Positions 10,290-18,752 of a stretch of DNA of 64,000 nt are shown here, piece after piece. The translations under genes were made by a program, and so were the position numbers. This stretch comes from DAOPZC01 sp035353175 (GTDB lineage: Bacteria > Verrucomicrobiota > Kiritimatiellia > RFP12 > UBA1067). The stretch lies in assembly GCA_035353175.1 (NCBI GenBank), contig DAOPZC010000012.1:26640-90639 (forward strand), read 5' to 3'. The notes under the pieces were generated by a model that searched no databases, was not told where the DNA came from, and saw nothing but the letters and a program-made list of their open reading frames with translations. The stretch's first letter is position 1, and each line of letters opens with the position of its first letter.

Positions 10290-10405
10290 GGGCTTTTCCT
10301 TTTGCCTCCCCAAATCTCCAACGTCGTGCACCCTCGCGGGGGCAATTTGTGCCAACGACAACGTGCCTGCTTTTGATTCCTCCCCGACAAATGAGTAAAC
10401 GCTTA

Positions 10406-10434
10406 TTGACGAGGAATCCCTAAACCGCTATCTT
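10406..10434 (+). promoter_or_regulatory. promoter of the Gfo/Idh/MocA oxidoreductase
   Basis: TTGACG (10406-10411), 17-nt spacer, TATCTT (10429-10434), giving a leader of about 60 nt. A second possible promoter, TTGCAA-18-TATACG, lies at 10446-10475, so two start points are possible. Confidence 0.5.
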
Positions 10435-10501
10435 TGAACTACATGTTGCAAAGTCTAGTGGATGCTGTTTATACGAGAAAGAATGAAGAGGAGATTAGGA
10501 T

Positions 10502-11566
10502 ATGATTCGCACAACTCGCCCCCCGGTCCGGGTTGGTATCGTTGGTTTGGGTCGAGCCGGACTTGATATGCATTGCACCGAGTTGGCGCAGATTCCCGAG
10601 TTGTTCAAGATCGTCGCCGTCTGCGACCCGATCAAAGAGCGGCGCGATGTGGCCGTGGAGCGTTTCCCGGAATGCCGCACCTATCGGCGGTATGAGGACC
10701 TTTTGTTGGATCCGGATGTTGAGCTGGTCGATATCGCTACGCGTTCGGACGAACATGCCGCCCATGCCATGATGGCGCTGAAAACCAATAAGTGGGTGAA
10801 TGTCGAACGGCCTTTCTGTTGCGATTACGATGAGGCGATGGTGCTGCGGGCCGCGGCGATCAAGGCCGGCAACAGGCTTCTGGTGCGCCACAATTATCGC
10901 TATGAAGCCGCTTTTCTTCAGGTCAAGGAAGTCATCGAGTCCGGCGTGCTGGGGGAAATCTACGACATCAAGATGCGGCGTGGCGTGTACGAACGCCGGG
11001 ACGATTGGCAGACGGTCAAACGTTGCGGTGGCGGCACCGCTCTGGCATGGGGACCTGCGTTCCTCGATCAGGCGCTCGAACTGTTGCGGACGCCGCCGGT
11101 CAAAGTCTGGTCGGACTTCAAGCGCGTGGCTTCCGTGGGCGACGCAGAGGACTACATGCGCGTCATTCTGCGTAATCTGGCGGGGCTGACGGTCGATCTC
11201 GAAATCTCGGGCGGACGCATCGGACAGATTCCGCAGTTCATCGTGACCGGCACCAAAGGTGAATTCATGCTTTATCCCGATGCGACGGAAGGAACGCTCC
11301 GCCACCTCGACCGCAAGCAGAAGTTGGCGCGCCGGCGCTCAAGCGTCCGCACGCCCCCGCTGGGCAGTTTCGGCACGCCCGAAACCTTGCGCTGGATCGA
11401 CTCGACGGTGTCGGTGAAGCCGAAGGCTGAGTCCGGGTTGACGCTCATCTGGGAGCACGTCTTCTGTGCGATCCGTGAGAACAAGCCCTATCCGATCCAT
11501 TTGGACAGTGCCATTGAGACCATGCGTATTCTGACGCTGGTCAAGAAGGAGAGCGCGTTCGCGTAG
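10502..11566 (+). CDS. Gfo/Idh/MocA-family oxidoreductase
   Basis: 354 residues with an N-terminal Rossmann fold (VGIVGLGRAGLDMH) and the family's dinucleotide-binding loop, here NVERPF in place of the usual EKP. The C-terminal part is the alpha/beta substrate domain. Members oxidise or reduce sugars, inositols or sugar acids with NAD(P). It has no signal peptide, so it is cytosolic. The ribosome site is AGGAGATTAGGA. The substrate cannot be told from sequence. Its last 26 bp overlap the 3' end of the convergent cyclo-ligase gene. Confidence 0.85.
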   Translation: MIRTTRPPVRVGIVGLGRAGLDMHCTELAQIPELFKIVAVCDPIKERRDVAVERFPECRTYRRYEDLLLDPDVELVDIATRSDEHAAHAMMALKTNKWVNVERPFCCDYDEAMVLRAAAIKAGNRLLVRHNYRYEAAFLQVKEVIESGVLGEIYDIKMRRGVYERRDDWQTVKRCGGGTALAWGPAFLDQALELLRTPPVKVWSDFKRVASVGDAEDYMRVILRNLAGLTVDLEISGGRIGQIPQFIVTGTKGEFMLYPDATEGTLRHLDRKQKLARRRSSVRTPPLGSFGTPETLRWIDSTVSVKPKAESGLTLIWEHVFCAIRENKPYPIHLDSAIETMRILTLVKKESAFA

Positions 11567-12149
11567 CCTGCCTGTTCGCCGCACAGTTGAGCACCCGTTT
11601 GTCGGTGACGATCCAGTCCACGGCGATGTCGTGGGGCTCTTGCGGGACGGCGTCCTCGAGCACCTGCCAGTCGTAACAGACGGCGATCTTTTTGGCGGTC
11701 TTGACGGCTTTGACAAGAATGTGGTCGTAATGGCCCGCCCCGTAGCCGAGCCTGCCGCCGAGGGCGTCGAACGCCAGACCTGGCAGGATGAAGGCGTCCA
11801 CATCCCAAGGCATGACGGGGAGGCGGACTGCAGGTTCACGGATGCCGTGGTGGCCGGTGATGAGCCGCGTGTGCGGATCGATGGCGTAAAGTTTGTACGC
11901 GCTTTCGTTCGTGCTCCAGGCGGGCACGCACACTTCGCGGTTCACTTGCCAGATTGCGCGCGCGATGTAGCGTGTCGGGATCTCGCTTTTCGTGCTGAGA
12001 TAAAGGCAAATCCGCCATGCGTGGATCAGGAGGTCGAGCGGCGGTCCGGCGATTTTTTCGCAGATCGCTTTTCCCGCGGCCATCCGGTCTTCCTGGCTGA
12101 CCTCATGGCGCCGCGCGCGCATCTGTTGCCTGATCTCGTCCTTGCCCAT
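11541..12149 (-). CDS. 5-formyltetrahydrofolate cyclo-ligase
   Basis: 202 residues, the usual size for this enzyme, which uses ATP to convert 5-formyl-THF to 5,10-methenyl-THF. The family signature LGGRLGYGAGHYD (glycine-rich phosphate-binding loop) is near residue 130, with a basic N-terminal KxxxRxxMRARR segment. Its start overlaps the stop of the formate-THF ligase gene (TAATG on the minus strand), implying translational coupling and a shared one-carbon role. The 3' end overlaps the convergent oxidoreductase gene. Confidence 0.9.
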   Translation of the reverse strand: MGKDEIRQQMRARRHEVSQEDRMAAGKAICEKIAGPPLDLLIHAWRICLYLSTKSEIPTRYIARAIWQVNREVCVPAWSTNESAYKLYAIDPHTRLITGHHGIREPAVRLPVMPWDVDAFILPGLAFDALGGRLGYGAGHYDHILVKAVKTAKKIAVCYDWQVLEDAVPQEPHDIAVDWIVTDKRVLNCAANRQATRTRSPS

Positions 12150-13921
12150 TAAAAGAGGCCCTTGACTTTACCTGTGGCCGTGTCGATATCGATGCCGCGG
12201 AACGCCGCGTTGGATGCGGTTCCGGGCATGAGCTTGATATCGCCGGCCACAGGCACAACAAGCCCCGCGCCCTGGTAGATCAGGAGGTCGCGCACCGGCA
12301 AGGTCCAGCCTTTGGGACGCCCGACCTTTTTTGGGTCGTGTGAAAGGCTGTACTGGGTCTTTGCCATGCACACCGGCAGGTGCGCGAGGGCCGGGTCGGC
12401 TTCGAACGCGGCCAGCTTTTCCATCGCCTTTTCAGAATAGGTTACGCCGTCACCGCCATAGACCTCGCTGACGACGGCCTCGATGCGCCGGGAGAGCGGT
12501 GCGGAGAGCTCGGAGAGGAAAGCGAAACGGTTGGGTTCTTCGCACGCCTCAATCACCGCCTCCGCGAGTTCGGTCGCGCCCTCGCCGCCTTTGAGCCAAT
12601 GGGACGAAACGGCGAAACGCGCGCCCGCGGCTTCGGCGACCCGGCGCACCAGCATGTGTTCGGCGGGCGTGTCGGTGTAGAAGTTGTTGAGGCAGACCAC
12701 CGGGCGCACGCCGGAGCGCTTGACGATGCCGATGTGGGCGAGCAAGTTGTCGCAGCCCTTCTCGAGCAAGTCCAGATTTTCTCCCGTATAGACCGGGTCG
12801 AGCGGGCGCCCCGCCTGTACCGCGGGGCCGCCGCCGTGCAGCTTGAGCGCGCGCACGGTGGCAACGATCACCACGGCGTCGGGCTTCAGGCCCGAACAGC
12901 GGCACTTGATGTTCCAGAATTTTTCGAAGCCGATGTCGGATGCGAAACCGCTTTCCGTGACAAGGTAGTCGCAGAGTTTTGACGCGAGGCGGTCGGCGAT
13001 GACGGAGCTTTGGCCGATGGCGATGTTGGCGAAAGGCCCCGCGTGGACCAGCATGGGCTGGCCTTCAAGCGTCTGCATCAATGTCGGGTTCACGGCGCGT
13101 ACAAGCCAGGCCGCCATGGCACCGTCCACTTCCAGGTCGGCGGTGGTCACGGGTTTGCCGGATTTGGAATAGGCCACAATGATTTTCGCGAGGCGGGCGC
13201 GCAGGTCGGCGAGGTCGGACGCCATGGCGAGGATGGCCATGACCTCCGATGCCACGGTGATGTAGAAACCCGAGTCCATCTGGAAACCGTCCATGTGGCC
13301 GCCGCGGCCGATCTCGATATTGCGGAGCGCTTGCGCGCAGAAGTCCATGGCCCAGCGCATCTGGATGCGGTCGGGGTCGATGTCGAGACGCGTGAGCCGG
13401 CTTTGCGCGAGGCGGGCGTCGTCGTAGTTGCGCTCGTGCTGCATGCGGGCGGTGAGCGCGACCATCGCGAGGTTGTTGGCGTTGGTGATGGCGTCGATGT
13501 CGCCGGTGAGTCCCAGCGAAAGCGGCGCGAGCGGCACGACTTGCGCCAATCCGCCGCCGGCCGCCGACCCTTTGATGTTGAAGGTGGGGCCGCCGCTGGG
13601 CTGCCGCACGGTGCCCAGGGCACGCTTGCCGATTCTGCCGAGCCCTTGCACGAGCCCGAGGGTCGTCGTGGTTTTGCCTTCGCCCAGCGGCGTCGGCGTG
13701 ATCGCGGTGACGTCGATGTATTTTGCGCGGTGTGTGCTGGCGCAGAGGCGTCGTTGCACGGCGGACGCGTCGATCTTTGCCAGCAGTTTCCCGTACGGGA
13801 TGATTTCGCTGGGCAGCAGCCCGAGTTCCGCGGCGATGTCGGCGGCAGGGCGAAGGTGGGGCTCTGCCGCCTCGGCGATTTCCCAGTCGGCTAGTTTGGT
13901 CGGGTCAGGTTGGGGCGTCAT
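12149..13921 (-). CDS. fhs: formate--tetrahydrofolate ligase
   Basis: 590 residues. It activates formate with ATP and THF to 10-formyl-THF, the entry of the methyl branch of the Wood-Ljungdahl pathway and also a purine and serine one-carbon donor in fermenters. The P-loop TPTPLGEGKTTTT is at residues ~75-87, followed by RQPSGGPTFNIKG and other strongly conserved blocks. The start at 13921 gives a family-like N-terminus (MTPQPDPTKLADWEIAEAA) with AAAGG upstream; the much longer open frame to 14383 is antisense read-through over the lipoprotein gene. It lies between the lipoprotein and the cyclo-ligase in one minus-strand operon. A complete Wood-Ljungdahl set is not in the window. Confidence 0.93.
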   Translation of the reverse strand: MTPQPDPTKLADWEIAEAAEPHLRPAADIAAELGLLPSEIIPYGKLLAKIDASAVQRRLCASTHRAKYIDVTAITPTPLGEGKTTTTLGLVQGLGRIGKRALGTVRQPSGGPTFNIKGSAAGGGLAQVVPLAPLSLGLTGDIDAITNANNLAMVALTARMQHERNYDDARLAQSRLTRLDIDPDRIQMRWAMDFCAQALRNIEIGRGGHMDGFQMDSGFYITVASEVMAILAMASDLADLRARLAKIIVAYSKSGKPVTTADLEVDGAMAAWLVRAVNPTLMQTLEGQPMLVHAGPFANIAIGQSSVIADRLASKLCDYLVTESGFASDIGFEKFWNIKCRCSGLKPDAVVIVATVRALKLHGGGPAVQAGRPLDPVYTGENLDLLEKGCDNLLAHIGIVKRSGVRPVVCLNNFYTDTPAEHMLVRRVAEAAGARFAVSSHWLKGGEGATELAEAVIEACEEPNRFAFLSELSAPLSRRIEAVVSEVYGGDGVTYSEKAMEKLAAFEADPALAHLPVCMAKTQYSLSHDPKKVGRPKGWTLPVRDLLIYQGAGLVVPVAGDIKLMPGTASNAAFRGIDIDTATGKVKGLF

Positions 13922-13947
13922 TCGATAACCTTTCAAAAAATCGTGAA

Positions 13948-14499
13948 TCAGCGCCAGGCGGCGGGAATGGGGGGGCGTTTCGGGGGCGCGCCGGGTTTGG
14001 CGGGATCTTCGGCCCGGGTGAACTCCCAGACGTCGCGGAAAAGTTTCGGGTTGTCCCTGTTTGCCTCGATGGCCGCCGAGAGCGCGGCTGCTGAGGACAC
14101 GTCGCGGTCGACAACGTCGGCGTTGAGCAGCCGGCCCTTCAGCGTGCCGTCGGCAAGGGCGTAGGACGCGTATTGGAAGATGCGCCCGTCCTCTGGGATG
14201 GCTCCTTGGGCGGTGCCGAACCACGCCAGTTGAATCAGCGTAAGCCCGCCCGTCTTGCAAAGTGCGGCGCGGGCGAACATCGCGTCTTTCGCGCCGGCGG
14301 GGAAGGAGACGAGATATTCGTTCGGACCGAGCGGCAAGACGAGGAGGCGCTGCCGCTCGCCCTGCTGTGTCGTCCGCTCCCATGAGCCGACGAGCGTCTT
14401 GTCGATCGGCAGTTCCGGGGTGTCCGTGAGCGAAACCGTATAATCACATCCGGCGAGGGCGACCGTACAGGCCACCGCGATCAACGCGTTTGTTTTCAT
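13948..14499 (-). CDS. predicted lipoprotein, unknown function
   Basis: 183 residues with a lipoprotein signal peptide ending in the lipobox LAGC (Cys18). The mature part has LVGSWER near residue 35 and a predicted beta-rich middle, recalling small lipocalin-like 'amount-of-function' lipoproteins, but no family is certain. The start is fixed by AAGGAG seven bases before ATG 14499. It begins 4 bp after the end of the decarboxylase gene and is followed 26 bp later by fhs, so it belongs to the same operon. Why a membrane-anchored lipoprotein sits among cytosolic enzymes is not explained. Confidence 0.75.
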   Translation of the reverse strand: MKTNALIAVACTVALAGCDYTVSLTDTPELPIDKTLVGSWERTTQQGERQRLLVLPLGPNEYLVSFPAGAKDAMFARAALCKTGGLTLIQLAWFGTAQGAIPEDGRIFQYASYALADGTLKGRLLNADVVDRDVSSAAALSAAIEANRDNPKLFRDVWEFTRAEDPAKPGAPPKRPPIPAAWR

Positions 14500-14503
14500 A
14501 AGG

Positions 14504-16714
14504 CTACTCCTTTTTAGACAGTATAGCTCCAGGGCGGCCGTTAAGCCACTGGATTTTGTCTTCCTCGTCGTGCCGGATGACCTCAACATAGTATTTCTTG
14601 CCGCGCACAAAAAGGCCATGGACAGAGTCAGGGCCTTCGGTGTCTGCGACCGCCTGGACGATGTCGATCATCGGGCGCGTGATGGTGAGTCCGGGAAGGA
14701 AGACCGGGATGCCGGGCGGATAGGGCACGAGCAGCTGGCTGCTGATGCGCCCTTCGGTCTGCGAGAGCTCCATCAGTTCTCCGTCGCAGAGGGCGGCGTC
14801 GCGCGGCAGGACCGTGGTCTGGCCGTTGACGGCTTCGGCGACGCTGCTGTCGAACGCGTTGCACTCGGGGCGTCCGATCGCGTTTTTCATCTGCATGATG
14901 GCGCGGTAAAGGTACTCGAAGTGATCTTCCACCGTGCCCATCGTGACAAGGAACAAAATGGTGACGGGCGTGGATTTCTCCCACTGGATTTTGGAGACGC
15001 GGAGGAGGTCCTTGAAGCGCCGGCACGCGTCGGGCGTTCTGAAAGAGAGCATGATCTTAAGCGGGTCGTGGAGGTACCCGGCGCGCGCATAGGCCTTTGC
15101 CGCGGCGTCGCCGACCACTTCGCGCAGCCCCACGAAACAGGCGTCTTCAGGCTGGCCGCAATCGCGGGCGACGCGCTGTTTGAAGGCTTTGACCCAGCGC
15201 AGTCGCTCCTCGATCAGCTTGAGCCCCTCCAGCCGCATTTGCACTCCCGCGCAGTCGAGTGTGGCCATCATCGGGTAATGGGGCGAAGTCGAGTGCCAGT
15301 AGCGCAGCACCTCGTGCAGGTCGTGGCTGAATTTTTCATAAGAGCCGTGGCCGTTGATCGCGAATCGGGTGAGCAGCCATTTCCATTCGGAGGACTCGCT
15401 TTCGAAAAGCTGCTTGAAGCGCATCGAGACGTGGATCATCGAGGCTTGGCTGAATGCGGCCAGCGTCTTGTGGGTGGATTGGACCGCGAAGTGCGCGCTG
15501 GTGGTCTCGTGAATGGCGTTGTAGCGCACGCGTTTGCCGTTGGCGGCAATCGCCGTGTAGTACGGGTGGAAACTCAAATAAGGTGCCCAGGCCTCATCGG
15601 CATAAAACAGCATGCCGTGCCGCTCGCAGAGGCGGGCGATTTCCCAGACGGGATATAGGATTCCTTCGTAGGTGCAGGTCGTGAGCACCAGCATGCGGGG
15701 TTTGGCGTGTTCGGGGTAATCGTCTGAGATCGCGCGGATCAGGTCGCTCATCGCGATCGGTCCCCAGACGCCGAGACGGGCGTTGAAGTGGGCGGGCAGG
15801 TAATTGGGGATGGCGCCGGCCATGACCACGGCGTGGTGGACCGACTTGTGGCAGTTTCGGTCGAGCAGAACGGTTTCGCCCGGGCGGAGCAGGGTCATCA
15901 GCATGGCCTTGTTCGACGTCGTGGACCCGTTGGTGATGTAACAGCTTTGCGCGGAGCCGAAAATCTCCGAAGTCAGGCGCTGGGCGTCGGCCAGCGGCGT
16001 GCGCGACTCGGGCTTGGACAGGTCGCCCAAGCTGTGGACAGAGACGCTGAGGTCCGCACGGAAGGTCATGGCGCCATATTCGTGGCGGAACCCTTGCAGA
16101 AAGAGCGAACGGCTGAAGGCGTGGCCCGCGTTGTGGCCCGGCGTGTGCCAGGATGTGCCGGCTTCATCCATGACGTAGTGGCGCAAGGCGTGCCAGAAAC
16201 GCGGCTCCCAGAGCGCACGGAAAAGATGTTGGACGCGCGGAAGGTGTGCGTTGATTCCGGTGAAGACTTCGCGGGGTTTGAGGACCCAGCGGCGCGAAGG
16301 CACGCGGACGCGCTCGGCGCCAGGAGTGGTCAGGACAATTTTGGGGATCGCGGGGAAGAACGTGTAAAGCCACTGGGTGAGCGGTACGCCGTCGAGTTGA
16401 AGATCGTGCAGCGGTGTCCGGCGGATCCCGTCGCCCGGGGTTCCGAACGCGTCATCGAGAAGAAACAGGATGCAGTTCTTTCCGTCGTCGGTCAGCATTC
16501 CCTCGACGCTCTCATCCGAAAAGAGCGAGTTTTTCAGCTCTTGGGCGTCGGCGACCGGCACGACCCGCAGGGGGGGCCAGTCGATCGGGTCTTCGGAGGG
16601 AAAGGTTTCGTTGCAGAATTCGCGGAAGGTGTCGGAAAGTCCGTGCGTCAGGTCCAGCAAGTTGTCATGGCTCGGGGGGATGTCTTGAAGATAGAAGACG
16701 GTCAGTTCATTCAT
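14504..16714 (-). CDS. PLP-dependent ornithine/lysine/arginine decarboxylase
   Basis: 736 residues, matching the large fold-type-I biodegradative/biosynthetic amino-acid decarboxylases. An N-terminal response-regulator-like wing domain (~1-130) precedes the PLP domain: GSTTSNK for the phosphate cup, DRNCHKSVHH with the ring-stacking His, YADEAW with the Asp for the pyridine nitrogen, and STHKTLAAFSQ with the Schiff-base Lys416. A C-terminal domain follows. It makes a polyamine or cadaverine/agmatine with CO2 release, serving polyamine synthesis or acid resistance; the substrate cannot be assigned. It is first in an operon with the lipoprotein, fhs and the cyclo-ligase. Its leader ends in TTTTTT only 8 bp before the start codon, right after the inverted-repeat element at 16735-16990. 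Confidence 0.9.
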   Translation of the reverse strand: MNELTVFYLQDIPPSHDNLLDLTHGLSDTFREFCNETFPSEDPIDWPPLRVVPVADAQELKNSLFSDESVEGMLTDDGKNCILFLLDDAFGTPGDGIRRTPLHDLQLDGVPLTQWLYTFFPAIPKIVLTTPGAERVRVPSRRWVLKPREVFTGINAHLPRVQHLFRALWEPRFWHALRHYVMDEAGTSWHTPGHNAGHAFSRSLFLQGFRHEYGAMTFRADLSVSVHSLGDLSKPESRTPLADAQRLTSEIFGSAQSCYITNGSTTSNKAMLMTLLRPGETVLLDRNCHKSVHHAVVMAGAIPNYLPAHFNARLGVWGPIAMSDLIRAISDDYPEHAKPRMLVLTTCTYEGILYPVWEIARLCERHGMLFYADEAWAPYLSFHPYYTAIAANGKRVRYNAIHETTSAHFAVQSTHKTLAAFSQASMIHVSMRFKQLFESESSEWKWLLTRFAINGHGSYEKFSHDLHEVLRYWHSTSPHYPMMATLDCAGVQMRLEGLKLIEERLRWVKAFKQRVARDCGQPEDACFVGLREVVGDAAAKAYARAGYLHDPLKIMLSFRTPDACRRFKDLLRVSKIQWEKSTPVTILFLVTMGTVEDHFEYLYRAIMQMKNAIGRPECNAFDSSVAEAVNGQTTVLPRDAALCDGELMELSQTEGRISSQLLVPYPPGIPVFLPGLTITRPMIDIVQAVADTEGPDSVHGLFVRGKKYYVEVIRHDEEDKIQWLNGRPGAILSKKE

Positions 16715-16734
16715 ATAGGTGTAAAAAAGGGATC

Positions 16735-16990
16735 CTGCGTGTCAGGCGCAAGCATCCGCCAATTTCGTATTCCGTAAGGTTCTTTCTGTTAGAAAAACCC
16801 CTTCTCCCTGGGTCCGGGAAGACGACTCTTTCCGGAGCAGACGGGGCCCTTTCTGGAGGACTCCGTCTCGGACTTGCGAAAAAGGCAGCCCATGGGCATC
16901 CTCCGTTGAACCCACCAAGCCGGGAGGATGAGACGACACCATGACCAAACGGTGAAAGATTAAGGCAAAAAAGGGGTGCCTGACAACGCC
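16735..16990. ncRNA. candidate structured RNA or decayed IS leader in a 460-bp gap
   Basis: The 460 bp between the divergent decarboxylase and response regulator holds no gene. About 256 bp of it is bounded by complementary ends: GCGTGTCAGGC at 16737-16747 pairs with GCCTGACAACGC at 16978-16989 with one bulge. Inside are a CATCCTCC/GGAGGATG stem around a loop containing TTGAACCC (16899-16931), AGACGG/CCGTCT (16844-16875) and GCCCATGGGC (16890-16899). The closing-stem size recalls 6S RNA, and 6S often neighbours the cyclo-ligase gene, which ends this minus-strand operon; but the order TTTCCGG, GAAAAA, CCATGGGC, GAGACGAC, ATG also matches the IS30 leader at 42835-42953. Strand and identity are undecided. 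Confidence 0.3.
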
Positions 16991-17113
16991 AAATTTGTGT
17001 TTGGAGAAAAAAAGAGCGCGCGGCCGCTTTTGTGGCGATGGCGGGCGCGCAGACCGTGTAACCTGTCGGCAAGCGGCTCGTCAACTATACCGAAGAAATT
17101 ATGACGATTGTGA

Positions 17114-17142
17114 TTGATGTTTTGTGTCTATTCGCATAAATT
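17114..17142 (+). promoter_or_regulatory. promoter of the LuxR-type response regulator
   Basis: TTGATG (17114-17119), 17-nt spacer, TAAATT (17137-17142) in AT-rich DNA. The predicted leader is about 26 nt and contains the GAGGTG ribosome site. Confidence 0.55.
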
Positions 17143-17174
17143 CTGTTCATATTATTTTCGATATGAGGTGAAAG

Positions 17175-17873
17175 ATGGCACGGCGAAAAGAGGACGATGA
17201 AACGAAACGAGGGTCGGCGATCCGTAGTCGGATACTGCTGGTGGATGATCATCCCTTGGTCCGCGAGGGTCTCGCCACGCTGATCCGCGCGACGCCTGAC
17301 CTCGCGGTGGCGGGGGAGGCCAGCAGCGCGGAAGAGGCATGCCAGAAGCTGTCCGAGGACCAGCCTGACTTGGTGATGATCGACCTGTCTTTGCCCGGAA
17401 TGGGAGGGATCGACCTGATCAAACTTGTGCGGGAGCGATATCCGCGTGTCAGGGTGCTCGTGCTTTCAATGCATGAAGAGAATATATACGCAGAACGTGT
17501 CCTTCGCGCTGGGGCTCATGGATATATTATGAAACAGGCGCCCGGTTCTAAAATTATCGAGGCCGTGCGGATCGTGCTGCGCGGCGAGGTGTATGTCAGC
17601 CCCGCCATTGCCGCCCGGTTGTTGCAGTTGATCGTTGACGGGGACAACGGGGCTTGCCGGCGCTCCAGCATCGAAGGGCTGAGCAACCGCGAACTGCAGG
17701 TGTTCACCAGTATCGGCATGTGCATGGCGACGCAAGAAATTGCTGACCAGCTACACTTGAGCGTCAAGACGATCCAGACGTATCGCGAGCACATCAAGCG
17801 CAAGCTCGCGTTGCGTAACTCTACGGACCTAATCCATTACGCTGCGCAATGGTTCCAATCCCAGGGCGAGTAA
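17175..17873 (+). CDS. NarL/LuxR-family response regulator
   Basis: 232 residues: a receiver domain (ILLVDDHPLVR, phospho-acceptor Asp70 in VMIDLSLPGMGG, conserved Lys in YIMKQAPGSK) and a C-terminal LuxR-type helix-turn-helix (LSNRELQVFTSIG ... LHLSVKTIQTYREHIKRKL). It binds DNA as a phosphorylated dimer. No histidine kinase is adjacent, so it is an orphan regulator here. ATG 17175 has GAGGTGAAAG just upstream. Its targets are unknown; it is divergent from the decarboxylase operon. Confidence 0.92.
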   Translation: MARRKEDDETKRGSAIRSRILLVDDHPLVREGLATLIRATPDLAVAGEASSAEEACQKLSEDQPDLVMIDLSLPGMGGIDLIKLVRERYPRVRVLVLSMHEENIYAERVLRAGAHGYIMKQAPGSKIIEAVRIVLRGEVYVSPAIAARLLQLIVDGDNGACRRSSIEGLSNRELQVFTSIGMCMATQEIADQLHLSVKTIQTYREHIKRKLALRNSTDLIHYAAQWFQSQGE

Positions 17874-17909
17874 GCGGCGGGATGAAGGCCTGATAAAAGT
17901 TGCGCTGCG

Positions 17910-18350
17910 CTACAGCAGGTGTTGCTCGACGATGGCCGCAGCGTCCGCCACATAGGTGGCGCAGGGCCTTTTTTCATAATATGTTATTGTGCGCTCGGAA
18001 GGCGTCGGATCGCTTTCCGTTTTTTCGAGTCCGAGCAGGTTCTTGCAGACGATGTTCCCGTGACGCCGCCTGAACTCGGCTGCCATCGCCTGCACAGCTT
18101 CGTAGGTTTTTTTCTTAGCTGTGGCGTCGGGCGTGCCGCTGCCGAACTTCAGGCCTGCGAGTACGGCCATGCCAGAGACCGCTCCGCACACCTCGCGCAG
18201 ACGCCCCACGCCGGCGCCTAGTCCGCAACTGATTTTCATGGCGGTTTTTTCGTCGAGTCCAAAAAGGTCGCAGTAGGCGACCACGACGGATTGGGAGCAG
18301 TTGCAGCCAGCCTTGAACAGGGCGACCGCTTTCTCTGTTCTTTCGGACAT
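17910..18350 (-). CDS. C_GCAxxG_C_C family redox protein
   Basis: 146 residues with the family pattern: GCNCSQSV, an internal Cys in KISCGLGAGVGRLREVCGAVSGM, and later Cys residues (IVCKNLL, RPCATYV). These small Cys-rich proteins are frequent in anaerobes and are thought to take part in redox or metal chemistry; no reaction is established. It starts 3 bp after the stop of the 57-residue gene upstream, with little ribosome site of its own, so the pair is probably translationally coupled. Confidence 0.85.
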   Translation of the reverse strand: MSERTEKAVALFKAGCNCSQSVVVAYCDLFGLDEKTAMKISCGLGAGVGRLREVCGAVSGMAVLAGLKFGSGTPDATAKKKTYEAVQAMAAEFRRRHGNIVCKNLLGLEKTESDPTPSERTITYYEKRPCATYVADAAAIVEQHLL

Positions 18351-18353
18351 GGA

Positions 18354-18527
18354 TCAGTCCAGCGGCATGGGGTTGCAGAGGTTCTCCGCGTTGTCGGCGA
18401 CGCGACCGCAGTTGAAACAGATGAACTTGGGCTCTTTGGTCAGCGTCTTAATCTCTTCAAATCGCGCTGCGCTGGCCAACAGGCAAATGTGGCCTTTGTG
18501 ATTTCCGGTGCATGCATGTTCGCTCAT
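18354..18527 (-). CDS. 57-residue Cys-rich protein paired with the C_GCAxxG_C_C protein
   Basis: A small gene: MSEHACTGNHKGHICLLAS, then a middle helix, then FICFNCGRVAD and NLCNPMPLD. The five cysteines (one C-x2-C) suggest a bound metal or a redox site. It is supported by a strong AAGGAG seven bases before ATG 18527, by a promoter 31 bp further up, and by the 3-bp spacing to the next gene. No family name can be given with confidence. Confidence 0.75.
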   Translation of the reverse strand: MSEHACTGNHKGHICLLASAARFEEIKTLTKEPKFICFNCGRVADNAENLCNPMPLD

Positions 18528-18557
18528 GACGCTCCTTTTTGAATTTCAACTGAGGCC

Positions 18558-18587
18558 ACTTTACCACAGGTGTCCGAATACTGACAA
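18558..18587 (-). promoter_or_regulatory. promoter of the Cys-rich protein pair
   Basis: On the minus strand TTGTCA (18587-18582), an 18-nt spacer, TAAAGT (18563-18558). The predicted transcript starts about 24 nt before ATG 18527. Confidence 0.55.
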
Positions 18588-18740
18588 GCCGCCTTCGGAT
18601 CAGGTTCCGGAGGGTCGAGGAGGCGCGGTAGTTTGTTCCAGAGTGCCCAAGGGGGCCGATTGTCGCAACACCTCAGCCCCCGGGCCTGGTTTGGCGAAAC
18701 AGTCGCCATGCGGCAGGTGGCGTGGCTGCGGGCGATACGC

Positions 18741-18746
18741 TATACT
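18741..18746 (+). promoter_or_regulatory. -10 box placed for leaderless transcription of the DUF2585 gene
   Basis: TATACT ends exactly 6 nt before ATG 18753, which puts the expected +1 on the A of the start codon. There is no ribosome site upstream of that ATG and no clear -35. Confidence 0.5.
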
Positions 18747-18752
18747 GACGTC

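Noticed and set aside
13922..14383. N-terminal extension of the formate-THF ligase
   Set aside because: It would overlap the lipoprotein gene and adds an Arg-rich stretch unlike the family; ATG 13921 has a ribosome site.
16735..16990. Known metabolite riboswitch (SAM, TPP, FMN, cobalamin, lysine, glycine)
   Set aside because: Remembered conserved core motifs of each class were looked for on both strands and not found.
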